From: an uncultured Prevotella sp.
GTDB taxonomy: Bacteria > Bacteroidota > Bacteroidia > Bacteroidales > Bacteroidaceae
Direction of reading: 5' to 3'
Assembly (NCBI GenBank): GCA_946403845.1
Contig: CAMJBL010000013.1
Location: forward strand, 1-61,666
DNA: 61,666 nucleotides
How positions within the stretch are numbered: the first letter of the stretch is position 1; each line of letters begins with the position of its first letter. Made by a program: the position numbers and the translations under genes. The notes below the pieces were generated by a model. The model was not told where the DNA came from, ran no database searches, and saw only the letters and a list, made by a program, of their open reading frames with translations. Shown piece by piece: positions 7,436 through 17,700 of this stretch.

Positions 7436-9526
7436 ATGAAGAAAACATTGTTATTGTTATGGGCACTGGTGCTGACAGTAGCGGTCAATGCCCAGATGGC
7501 CGATCCTGTGCATTTCACCTCGGAGCTCAAGATGAGCGACGGTGCAAAGGGTGAGATTATTTTCCATGCCACCATCGACAAGGGCTGGCATGTCTATTCC
7601 ACGGACCTTGGCGACAGCGGTCCTATTCAGGCCTCCTTCAACGTGGTGAAGATGGACGGTGCTGAACTCGTTGGCAAGCTCACCCCGAAGGGCAAGGTCA
7701 TCACGAAGATGGACAAGATGTTCAACATGGAGGTAAGGTACTTCGAGAACGAGGCCACCTTCGTCCAGAAGATCCGCTTCACAAAACCCGACTACGACAT
7801 CGACTGCTTTTTGGAGTATGGCACCTGCAACGATGAGAGCTGCCTGCCCCCCTCCGAAGTTACCTTCAAACAGCAAGGCAAAAGCCCCGTTGACAAAGTT
7901 GTTGAGGAGAATAAATCTAAGGAATCAAAAAAATCCTCAGACTCTGCAGTCATATCTCTCACCTCTCACCTCTCACCTCTCACCTCTGATTCCACATCTC
8001 TCACCTCTCACCTCTCACCTCTCACCTCTGAACTCTCCCTCTGGTCCCCCGTCACCGACGAGCTCCATGCCTTCGGCGCTGGCGAGGATCCCGCCAACCA
8101 GTCCCTGCTCTGGCTCTTGCTCATGGGCTTCGTGGGAGGTCTGCTGGCCGTCTGCATGCCCTGCATCTGGCCCATTATCCCCATGACCGTCAGTTTCTTC
8201 CTGAAACGGTCTAAAGACGACAAACGGAAAGGTATCCGCGAGGCCTTCACTTACGGTCTGTCTATCATCGTCATCTACCTGGGCTTAGGCCTGCTCGTCA
8301 CAGCCATCTTCGGCTCCGACACCCTCAACGCGATGTCGACGAATGCCGTGTTCAATATCTTCATCTTCCTCTTGCTGGTCGTGTTCGCCCTCTCCTTCTT
8401 CGGATGGTTTGAGATCACACTCCCAAGCAGTTGGACCAACAAGATAGATCAAAAGAGCGATGAACTCTCTGCCAAGGCCTCAGCCAACTCTTCACTTTTC
8501 ACTTTTCACTCCTCACTTAGCATCTTCTTGATGGCCTTCACGCTGGTATTGGTCTCCTTCTCCTGCACAGCCCCCATCGTGGGCATGCTGCTCGTCGAGA
8601 CCACCACAACCGGCAACTGGCTGGCACCTGCCGTTGGTATGTTCGGCTTTGCCCTGGCCCTGGCCCTGCCGTTCACCCTCTTCGCCATGTTCCCCTCTTG
8701 GCTGAAGTCCGCCCCGAAGTCAGGTTCCTGGATGAACACCCTGAAGATCGTGCTCGGCTTCATCGAACTGGCCTTCGCCTTGAAATTCCTTTCTGTAGCC
8801 GATCTGGCCTACGGCTGGCATATCCTCGACCGCGAGGTTTTCCTCTCCCTCTGGATTGTCATCTTCGCCCTCTTAGGCGCCTACCTCTGCGGCTGGCTCA
8901 AGTTCCAGAGCGACGAGATTGATATCTCTCACCACTATCGGGCTATGCCCGTACTTTGCATCATGGGTGGACTGGTGTCACTGGCCTTCGCCGTCTATAT
9001 GGTGCCTGGTCTGTGGGGCGCCCCCTGTAAGGCCGTCAGTGCCTTCGCACCTCCGATGAGCACCCAGGACTTCAACCTCAACCCCACCGTCGTCGAGGCA
9101 CAATACAAGGATTATGAATCCGGCATGGCCGCTGCCCGTGCACAGGGTAAACCCGTCTTTATCGACTTCACGGGCTTTGGCTGCGTAAACTGCCGTAAGA
9201 TGGAAGCCGCCGTATGGACGGATGCCCGCGTGGCCGACAAACTGAAAAACGACTACGTGCTCATCTCCCTCTATGTCGACGACAAGACCCCGCTGCAGGA
9301 GCCGATGGTAGTGACCGATGAAAAGGGCCAACAGAAAACCCTGCGCACCGTGGGTGCCAAGTGGAGTTATCTGCAAAGCCATAAGTTCGGTGCCAACGCC
9401 CAACCGTTCTATGTGGCCCTCGACCCCGCTACCGGCAAGCCCCTCACCGGCAGCCGCGCCTTCGACGAGGATGTTTCCGCCTATCTCGACTTCCTCAACC
9501 AAGGCCTGAAAAACTATCAGAAATAA
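7436..9526 (+). CDS. dsbD: DsbD-family protein-disulfide reductase with repeat-derived linkers
   Basis: A protein of 696 residues that carries reducing power from cytoplasmic thioredoxin to the periplasm. It has a signal peptide (MKKTLLLLWALVLTVAVNAQ); an N-terminal alpha domain (about 22-150) with the Cys pair in YGTCNDESCLPPSEV; a membrane core of about eight helices with one Cys site in CMPCIWPIIP and the other in SCTAPIVG; and a C-terminal thioredoxin-like domain with FGCVNCRKME (CxxC). All three redox pairs are present. Two repeat-derived segments are translated: Leu-Thr-Ser-His-Leu-Ser-Pro heptads between the alpha domain and the membrane (about 174-199), and SLFTFHSSLS before a later helix (about 352-361). 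It follows the mgtC-like gene by 3 bases. Confidence 0.9.
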   Translation: MKKTLLLLWALVLTVAVNAQMADPVHFTSELKMSDGAKGEIIFHATIDKGWHVYSTDLGDSGPIQASFNVVKMDGAELVGKLTPKGKVITKMDKMFNMEVRYFENEATFVQKIRFTKPDYDIDCFLEYGTCNDESCLPPSEVTFKQQGKSPVDKVVEENKSKESKKSSDSAVISLTSHLSPLTSDSTSLTSHLSPLTSELSLWSPVTDELHAFGAGEDPANQSLLWLLLMGFVGGLLAVCMPCIWPIIPMTVSFFLKRSKDDKRKGIREAFTYGLSIIVIYLGLGLLVTAIFGSDTLNAMSTNAVFNIFIFLLLVVFALSFFGWFEITLPSSWTNKIDQKSDELSAKASANSSLFTFHSSLSIFLMAFTLVLVSFSCTAPIVGMLLVETTTTGNWLAPAVGMFGFALALALPFTLFAMFPSWLKSAPKSGSWMNTLKIVLGFIELAFALKFLSVADLAYGWHILDREVFLSLWIVIFALLGAYLCGWLKFQSDEIDISHHYRAMPVLCIMGGLVSLAFAVYMVPGLWGAPCKAVSAFAPPMSTQDFNLNPTVVEAQYKDYESGMAAARAQGKPVFIDFTGFGCVNCRKMEAAVWTDARVADKLKNDYVLISLYVDDKTPLQEPMVVTDEKGQQKTLRTVGAKWSYLQSHKFGANAQPFYVALDPATGKPLTGSRAFDEDVSAYLDFLNQGLKNYQK
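7955..8031. repeat. CACCTCT heptanucleotide tract inside dsbD
   Basis: About nine units of CACCTCT in two blocks are read as the heptapeptide LTSHLSP, because three 7-base units equal seven codons. The tract lies in the linker between the periplasmic alpha domain and the first membrane helix. Confidence 0.9.
8488..8518. repeat. TTCACTT heptanucleotide tract inside dsbD
   Basis: CTTCACTTTTCACTTTTCAC-type units, read as SLFTFHSSLS in a loop between membrane helices. This is the reverse complement of the GTGAAAA family at 45228-45276. Confidence 0.8.
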
Positions 9527-9540
9527 GAGATACCACCTCT

Positions 9541-9665
9541 CATTCGTTCAGATAGTCTTAACGACTCGTTCAGATAATCCCTTACCCCCTATAGGGATTA
9601 TCTGAATAAAGCGTAGGGATTATTCGAACAACCCGTAGAGACTATCTGAACAAGTCGAAGATGAC
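9541..9665. repeat. Period-22 inverted and direct repeats between convergent genes
   Basis: Two units like TTCAGATAATCCCTTA are followed by four like TAGGGATTATCTGAA in the opposite orientation, the latter spaced 22 bases apart. They fill the gap between dsbD and the VirE-type gene. The region holds no coding sequence. Confidence 0.8.
9569..9606. terminator. Strong hairpin, probably a bidirectional terminator
   Basis: A perfect 14-bp stem: TTCAGATAATCCCT (9569-9582) with AGGGATTATCTGAA (9593-9606), and a 10-base loop. It sits between two converging genes. There is no T-run on either side, so termination is inferred from position. Confidence 0.5.
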
Positions 9666-9676
9666 GTCTGAACAAA

Positions 9677-11575
9677 TCACGTCTTCTTCTGCTTCACGAA
9701 ATACTCCGAATTACTACTGGTCTCGCGTTTCTTCAGTCCGGGAATATTAGATAGCCGACGTCCGAAGGCGGCGACATTCGCAGGTTTCAGCAGACTGACG
9801 CCCACTTTCTCTTTCAGGAAACTGAAAATGGCCGAAGCGCTCATCCACACGCCCTCCGATTCATTCACGGCAGGCTCAAAATAGTCGAGGAAGAACTGCT
9901 CGCCAGCTGTCTTCACGCTGAACCGGCTGTTCCACGCCAATATCTGCTGCGTCTCCGCAGGCCCGAAATAGTAGGGCTCGTGCTGATGCAGCGCCTGCAT
10001 GGCCTGGGCGTAGAGCTGCTCGTAGTTCGGGGGCGTGCTGACATCAATAGGACCTGTCAGTTCCACGCTGAGGAAACGACGACTACCAGAGGGGTCTGCC
10101 AGCACATCCGCCTGATTGGTCGTAGCAATAAACGAGGCACGACGCGGGAAATCCTCCACATGTCGGCCGTATGGTCGTTTGATCTTCACCGACGAGAGCG
10201 TGATGATGTTCTTCAGGAATCCCTGCTGCGTGTGCGGTGATATCTGGTTGAACTCGTCGAGGTTGATCAACAGCATCTGCGCCATCTGCTGCAGCACCTG
10301 TTTCTTGTTGTCCAACTGCAGGTTGCCTGTATAGCCGAAGCTCAGCTCGGGTGGCAGCAACTGTTCGCAGAAGGTGGTTTTGTTCCAGCCCTGTGTGGAG
10401 ATGAGCAGCGGCACAGCCTGGTTGCCGTATTTGGCGAAGTTGGACACCTGCCACTGACGCACCATCCCGAGAAACCACGTATAAAACCATTCCTCCCAAT
10501 GCGGGTTTTTCGTCGGAACAGTCCTTGCCAGTTTGCGGATATGATCCTTGCCATCCCATTTGTAGTACAACGCCCACAGATAGTCGGCTATTGGGTCATA
10601 GGGTTTGATCATATTCGACTGTACGTAACGTTTCACGTCGTTATCGCGGGCATCAATGCCAGCCAGCCGCACCTTCATCGTCATGCCTTTCAACGTACGG
10701 TCGTCCACGGGCCTCCAGTCCATGTAATGGTAGGCGTTGTCCTTATACTCCGTATAGCCCATGATGGTGTTATAGCGGAACTCGTAATGACCATTCAGAA
10801 AGTCCATCAGCTGTTTGGTCTTACGACTCACCGCCTGGGCATCCTCATCCGAATCAGGTGGGCAGGTCACAAACATCTGATCTTTTTCCCTATCATCAGC
10901 CTGTCTCCCTGATGCCGGTGTCCCGCTCACGGGCAATGCCAAGGCCTTCGGATTATAATAAGGTGCTTCGTCCAACGGCATCCGGAAGTTGCTCCTAACG
11001 GAGACGGCTTCCTGACGGATGGTCTTCGGTAGGATCGCCTGATAGAGTGCCGTTGCCAGACGATGGCCCTCCTGACAGAGCACATCAGCCTCTTCCTCCG
11101 TCGGATAAGAGGCTTCCGTTGCGCAATAAGCGCCTCTTATTTCAGAATAAGAGCTTGTTATTGCGGAATAAGAGGCTTCCGTTTTTTCAATCTTGACGAG
11201 TATGATCACTTCGCGCCCCGAAGGACCGACAAAAGCCGCCAACGTATAATGCAGGATCTGAGCTGCGCGCTTCACGGCATCTATCTCCTCCTTGTTCTCC
11301 AACCCCTCGACAGTGAGAGCCACCACCCCATTGAAGGTCTTCATACGGAGGTTGTCATTATCATCCTTCTCAAACTCAGCCGAAGGGTAGATGAGGTGTG
11401 AGGGATACTGACGGTCAAAGCCATCGGTATAATCTCCCATACTCAACTGCCTGCGACGACGAGCCACAGCACCGTCTTTGGTGTCGGTCTTAATGCGCTC
11501 AATAAATCGCTCTAACGATTTTGTCGAAAGTTTCAGCGCATTTTTCTTGTTTCGTAGCACAAATGTCAGTTTCAT
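9677..11575 (-). CDS. VirE-N / VirE-type P-loop ATPase (BT4734/BF3469 family)
   Basis: A Bacteroidales family named for weak similarity to VirE: an N-terminal VirE-N domain (about 35-170), then a superfamily 3-like ATPase with a modified P-loop (LISTQGWNKTTFCEQLLPP), an acidic Walker B (LLINLDEFNQ) and a sensor-like FIATTNQADVLADPSGSRRF. It resembles primase-helicase modules of mobile elements and may act on DNA. I start at the ATG at 11575 (MKLTFVLRNKK) because a TATCTTTG box lies just upstream and overlaps the longer frame; this gives 632 residues. A 21-base repeat is translated as 7-residue units (TEASYSA, ITSSYSE and so on) in the linker between the domains. No integrase or relaxase is adjacent. 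Confidence 0.8.
   Translation of the reverse strand: MKLTFVLRNKKNALKLSTKSLERFIERIKTDTKDGAVARRRRQLSMGDYTDGFDRQYPSHLIYPSAEFEKDDNDNLRMKTFNGVVALTVEGLENKEEIDAVKRAAQILHYTLAAFVGPSGREVIILVKIEKTEASYSAITSSYSEIRGAYCATEASYPTEEEADVLCQEGHRLATALYQAILPKTIRQEAVSVRSNFRMPLDEAPYYNPKALALPVSGTPASGRQADDREKDQMFVTCPPDSDEDAQAVSRKTKQLMDFLNGHYEFRYNTIMGYTEYKDNAYHYMDWRPVDDRTLKGMTMKVRLAGIDARDNDVKRYVQSNMIKPYDPIADYLWALYYKWDGKDHIRKLARTVPTKNPHWEEWFYTWFLGMVRQWQVSNFAKYGNQAVPLLISTQGWNKTTFCEQLLPPELSFGYTGNLQLDNKKQVLQQMAQMLLINLDEFNQISPHTQQGFLKNIITLSSVKIKRPYGRHVEDFPRRASFIATTNQADVLADPSGSRRFLSVELTGPIDVSTPPNYEQLYAQAMQALHQHEPYYFGPAETQQILAWNSRFSVKTAGEQFFLDYFEPAVNESEGVWMSASAIFSFLKEKVGVSLLKPANVAAFGRRLSNIPGLKKRETSSNSEYFVKQKKT
11105..11188. 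repeat. Four 21-base repeats inside the VirE-type gene
   Basis: Units start at 11105, 11126, 11147 and 11168 (ATAAGAGGCTTCCGTT type) and contain GCCTCTTATT/AATAAGAGGC inverted parts. They are translated as 7-residue repeats of the kind TEASYSA. Confidence 0.85.
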
Positions 11576-11579
11576 GCCA

Positions 11580-11587
11580 CAAAGATA
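11580..11587 (-). promoter_or_regulatory. -7 box of the VirE-type gene, nearly leaderless
   Basis: TATCTTTG on the minus strand, 4 bases before the ATG at 11575. This decides the start codon and implies a leaderless or near-leaderless transcript. Confidence 0.65.
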
Positions 11588-11644
11588 CAAAAAAATCGTC
11601 GCATTTCCAAAATTTTCGCCAAAAATCTGCCACCTCCCACCATA

Positions 11645-11698
11645 CTGCCACCATCCCAAAAGGCTTTAAAACAAAGACCTTTATAAGGATAGTGGCAG
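11645..11698. repeat. Inverted repeat upstream of the VirE-type gene
   Basis: CTGCCACCATCC (11645-11656) pairs with GGATAGTGGCAG (11687-11698) with one mismatch. A further TGGCAG copy follows at about 11701. It could be an operator or a mobile-element remnant. Confidence 0.45.
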
Positions 11699-11707
11699 CA
11701 TGGCAGT

Positions 11708-11737
11708 AAAAAACGAAAGCAAGTGCTTCCGTTTTTT
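11708..11737. terminator. Terminator at the end of the fimbrial operon
   Basis: AAAAAACGAAAGCA / TGCTTCCGTTTTTT stem with one mismatch and a 2-base loop, directly after the stop codon of the giant gene. A T-run follows on both strands, so it can act in either direction. Confidence 0.75.
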
Positions 11738-11738
11738 G

Positions 11739-14700
11739 TTATGGTGTAGTCGTCGTCTGTTGCGTTGTTGGTTTCAAGTCATCATATCCGATTTGGACAT
11801 TGGTCTTACCGATGACATCGGCATTATCACCACCACCGAACACATTGCCTGTAATCACAGCGCTCTTGTTTGGCATGGTACCTATCAGCACATTGGTATT
11901 ACCTTTCACCCAACCTTCAAAGCCACCACCAAAGACGTTGTCAACGGTACCAAGAACTTTCGGTTTATCAGGATTAGTATGCTGTCCCTTAACCATATTG
12001 ATCTCCACCGTGGGATTACCTGTCACGTTAGCCTGGAAACCACCACCATAGACGGTGCCGATGTGTGTGGCAGACTTCACTCTTACGATAGGTGACTCCT
12101 CTCTTCCTGTAGGAGCCGTATAGTCAGCCAATTTTCCACCGCCATAAAGTTTTTCGATATTAACAGGATGACATCCTGTCTCTTCCACCTCCACAGTAAT
12201 GGTACCATTGATATGGCCACCAACATTATTGCCACCATATACACTCCCGAATGTACCACTGGTCACCTTCAGATAGACATCCTCGTTAATATTAGCATTA
12301 AAGGCTCCACCGAAAAGCTCATTAAAGCCAGTAATACAACCCAAATCCAACTCAATCTTGGCATCCATAAAGGCCTTATTACCGGCACCATAAATCTGAC
12401 CGACATTCAAATCACAGTCATTCTGCTGGTCAAGTACCGAGAAGGCCACCTCTCGCACATTACCTAAGGTGTTACTACCGCCAAAGGCTTGTTTGATGGT
12501 TCCGCCAAACAGACGAGTCTCTGCTTTACCAGTGCCATAGCTAAATTTGGATTTACGATAGTTCTTCTTTTCGAGATTATTATTATTGGCATCATCATCT
12601 TCAGAATAGTTCCGATAACCTATATTTGCACCGGGATTACCATCGCCTGCACCATTACCACCACCGAACACGGTACCAATTTCAAAACAGCCGTTCACCG
12701 TCACTCGCGTAGCTGGTGTCGGGGCAGCATTACCACCACCATAGACTTCCTCAATACTCGTCTTGTTACAGCCATAGATGTTCACATTGGTTCGGAACAC
12801 ATCGTCGAGATTCGTGATTTTGGTTCCGTTATCATCCAAAGGAATGCCTCCTGAAATGAGAGAAACACCGCCGGTTGCATCATAGGTACATGGCTTATAT
12901 GTATTGTTGTCAAGGGTGTATGACACATAATCGTATTTAAATTTATAGCCCTCCGAACCCTCCGTCGTATCATAATAATACATATATGGATAGGCATCCG
13001 TAGGTTCATAGGCAGCCTCGTTACCTCCGCCATAGACGGCCTTCAGTTCATACTGGCCTGGGCGCTTATCACCTACCGTCTTATAGATATTCACCGTCAC
13101 GTTGCCTCTTGGCGTACCGTTTACATTGTTACAGCCAAAGACGGTTCCCTTAACGACGCAATTATCCGTATCGTTTGTATTATTATCACAACCATTGTTG
13201 TAATTCATATTCACGGTGACGTTACCACCCACGATGGCTGCGATTTCGGGAGTACCCAGTCCGCCGCCATACACATTACCCTTAATGGTGCCACCATGCA
13301 GATTGACTAAGGTATTAGAATCTACAGTAGGATCTTTTTCTTCTTCATTTGACATATCTTTCACCAGCAAATCCTTGACATCGTAATTCGTGCTGGCCTT
13401 TTTGCCACCGCCATATACATCTTTGTCGATGGTGCCACCATTGACGGTCACATTGACAAATCTTTTCACGTTACCTGCCTCACCACCGCCATATACAGAG
13501 TTATAAATATGTGTCGGGAACTCCTCTTTGTCCTGAGAGATGGTGACTGTCGAGGTCTTAGACAAACCAAACAGATGAGCCATAGCTTGATTGCTCGTAC
13601 CTTTACAACCGCCAAACACCTCACCGACACTGGTAGTCGCCCCTTCCACAGCCGAAGATCCTATCACACCACCGCTGATGTTAACGGTGATATGACCGTG
13701 CATAGCACCCTCAGAATATACATCAGCCGGATATTGTGGAGCGTATTCACCATTCCCATTGAATTGCTGCTCATACAAATCATCAGCGCCAAATTGTTGT
13801 ATATAATTATCTCTGATAAGTTTGCCATAATCTGGATTTTCTGCCAGTACGATATGCGTACCTACAGGTGCTAATCGGCCACCGCCAAAGACAGAGCCTA
13901 ACATGGTGCCTCCAGTGATTTTAACATCCACATTGCCACAAACCGCACCAGCCGTCAGTGCTGTTTCTGAGAAGCCACGACCACCACCAAAGACATTTCC
14001 ATCAGCTCCAGAGGTTCCCGTAGTTCCGATATAAGGATATTGGATACCATTTTTCACTTCTCCGGCAGTGATTTTAGTTTCTACATTTCCAAGAACGTGT
14101 CCGTCCTCACCACCGCCAAAGGTAGAGCCAAAGATGCGGGCCGTACCAGAAATATTCACACTGGCGCTGGCCACATTCGTCCATTGGTTAAAGTTGATAC
14201 GCGGATCACCCTTACCTGCACCGAAAACATAGCAGGTAACCAGTCGCTTACTTGGATCAGCATCAAAATTTCGTGGCACACCTACTGTACCTCCCGACAT
14301 ATTGACGGTACAACTGCCAGCCACATCGGTACACTCATTACCACCATAGACACTGGTCAGGATATGGCCACCTTTAATATCCACCACCGTGCTGCCTCCC
14401 ACCCTTCCGGCAGAACGGAGCCACATACCATCCGCATAGCCTTCATCCAGTTTCAGAAGGGCTAACAATTGGTCGGGATCCCTTCTTCCATACGGGAAAT
14501 AGCCGCTGCCACCACCAAACACATTGCCATAGAAGGTGTGACCATCTGTACCATCCTTCACGATACCTTCGTCAGCTCGTGTATAGGATGTAACCTTACC
14601 ATTACCGTCTTTAGTGATTGTAATCGGGTAAGTGTCGTAAGGTTCATAGGGAGCTTCAAAAGGCCAATGAGCGCACTCTGAGAAATCAGAAGGATTCTCG

Positions 14701-17700
14701 GCAGCCCACTGTTCTTCTGTATATTTTTCTGTCTCATTTTCGCCCCAACCAATCTGACACTGATCTTTAATCGTCACGTGGGTATTATTCAACACATGTC
14801 CATTCTCGCTACCGCCATAAACTGATCCATATATTAATGCAGAACCACCAATCGTCAATTCAGTATTATTAACAAACTGATACGTCTCAATGAGCGGATA
14901 GATTTCGGGATCAAGCGAAGCACCTCTACCGGCACCAAACACGTATCCCCAATCGTCTGGCATCGTCATGCCTGGCGTTCCCACCTTACTATTACCTTGG
15001 ACGATAACCGTACTAAGGCCGCCCTTGGTACATTCTAATGTGCCAGCATTATTGCTATAAGTACCCACTGATCCCATAGAACCAGCACCATAGACGCTAT
15101 GTACCACATGACCACCATTGATGGTCACGGTAGCATTGCCGCCCACGACACCAGCCATGGGGTTATAATAGATTTTACCCTGAGCATCCATATATGTATC
15201 AGTTCCGCAACCGGCTCCATACACATTACCGCGATGAGGATATGCTGCGCCAGATAATATCTCATCATCATCTGGGTTATTTGGATCTTTTATATCAACA
15301 GTAACAGGTACTCCTTCTGCAATACCGATGACACCCTTATTCACAGTCACCGAAGCATCGCCGAAGTTATGACCATTCTCGCCACCGCCATACACAGATC
15401 CATTGATCTGTAACGCAGAAGTACTCTGCGGGTCTGAATCGCCTATCACCACTATTGTATTATTAACCCATGCCATTTGGTTGACAAGCGTTCCATCTGT
15501 CAAATAATGCAGATCGTCACCTCTCGACGAACCAAAGACCATACCATTGTCTTGACCAGTGGTACCGATGGTGCCACCATTCACGGTAACAGTACACGTA
15601 CCATTTGTCACAGCAGTAGGCAGTTTGGTTGTATTATCATACGTAAAGGTGCCCACCGAACCGAATGCGCCACCACCATAAATATTATGTTTGATAGTAG
15701 GATTGCCATTGATGGTCACAGTGGTATTACCCTTTACAAGACCTTTTTCATAGTCAAGCTCTGCGCCTCTGCCACCACCGTACACATTACCATCGTCAAC
15801 GCCTGCACCCGTGTAACCAATGGTACCATTCGTCACTGTGACAGTGGTACTGCCACCCACTAACGACTCCTCACCACCACCAAACACACTGCCTCCATTT
15901 TCTCCACTTCCAACCTTGGTATCTGTCAAGGCGAGTGTCACATCACCAGATATAGAACCGAGACCAGTAAGATCTGCTGTGGTGTAGAGTACAGGATGTT
16001 CCGGATCTGTTTTATCATCATAAGAATTACTCGCGCCATGTTGCCATGTGGCGGATACTGTAGCTGGCTTTTTGGCCTCCAGATAGGCACCGAGGTTCTC
16101 ATCATAATAAGGTGCTGTCAGGAACCACTTGTTCCCAGTCTTTACCATCACACTCACAGGTGGCAATGTGGACGAATAGCCGCCACCGAATGCACTGCCT
16201 TCTATAGTACAATTGGTGAGCGTTGACTTGACAGGACCTTCCACTTTGCCAAGGTTGCCGCCGCCATAGAAGTTGCCAGCTTGAAAAAGATCTTTGAGTC
16301 TCCCGCCCAGCACCTTGGTAGTAATGATACAGCCCGTGAGGTTGGAGGTGACATCACGCGTTGTAGCCAGTGAGAAACTCACATAATCAACAAACAGACG
16401 AGCTACATTAGTAGTATTGTCAGACATAGGCAGGAACTGGTAGTCAATTCGTGTATCTATACCTTTATATGTAGCATTATATTTATTCGTATATTCATTT
16501 GAAATCCAGCCATCCCAGGTTGGATTATTTGGATTAATGACGCTGTTCTGATTGTTAGGATACCTTCGATTGTAGGAATTACCACCATAACCGGCACCGA
16601 AGAAGACACGGAATGTGCAGTTAGTGGCATTGGTGAACACTTTCTTACCTTCGTTCATGTCGCCAAACTTCGGACCACCACAGAACAGGTCAACACGACT
16701 ATTCGTGATGACCGTCGTAATGTTGCCTTCTGCGATATGTGCAGCATTGATGCCACCAGCATAGAACTCATCAATGTCAGCATTGTCTATCTGCCATACG
16801 ATATTGCCGTTGGTGTGGTTAGTCGCACTGCCAATACCTTGCATACCTGTGCCAGCCACCTTGCCGAAGCGACCACCATTGATGTAACATTCAGCATTGT
16901 CATCATAGTTAGTGCTGGGACTATTATAGTAACCAGTCAGGTAGAAATTATCATAATCACCACCAGTTACAGATATGGGCGCATGGGGAGATACCTTGTC
17001 CGTTCTGTCCTGATGGCATCCAATATGAAATTCTTTAAACCATACGTTACCACCTACATGGTAGTATTGTATTGCCTTAGCTTCAGATTGGGTACCATTC
17101 TGATAAGTTACCCACTGCTCAATCACTCCACCATGCAAAATGATGGGACTTTCAGTTCTTCCTGTAACGTCATATTCAAATTGCGTAACACGGAAAAGTC
17201 CAGTATTAGTAACCTCAAACCAACCTAGGGGCTGCATAATACCAAAGTTGTATGTACCAGTACCACCATCAGACTTTTGTGCCATTCCAAGTCCTATGAC
17301 ATTTAAAAAATCAATTCTGACAGGATGCACACGAACACGACCATCAAAGCGAAGGATATAAGAATAGTCAGGTTCGTTATCATGGTCCATATCGACAGAC
17401 ATCAGCGTAAACGACTTGGGGTTATCTTTACTTGTCCACGATATCGCACTATTATGGATATTACCAACCAGCACAATCGCATTGTCGTAAACATTTCCAC
17501 TACTAACACCAACTTTTGCAACAGCATTTGCCAAAGTAGTATATACTTTCTGGTTATCATCGCCATTAAAGACACTTACACCATTATCATAACGTAGTCC
17601 GCCACCGATAGTCTCCACATCATCAGACGAAGTCATGACATCGTTGTACACCTTATCCAAATATGGATCAGAGACATAAACAGCTTTACCCCAATAAGGC

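Noticed and set aside
9541..9665. Repeat array considered as a CRISPR
   Set aside because: Units are imperfect, in both orientations and joined by only about 7 bases, with no spacers of constant length and no cas genes.
9677..11575. VirE-type gene considered as proof of an integrative element
   Set aside because: No integrase, relaxase, attachment-site duplication or tRNA target is visible; such genes also occur alone in Bacteroidales genomes.
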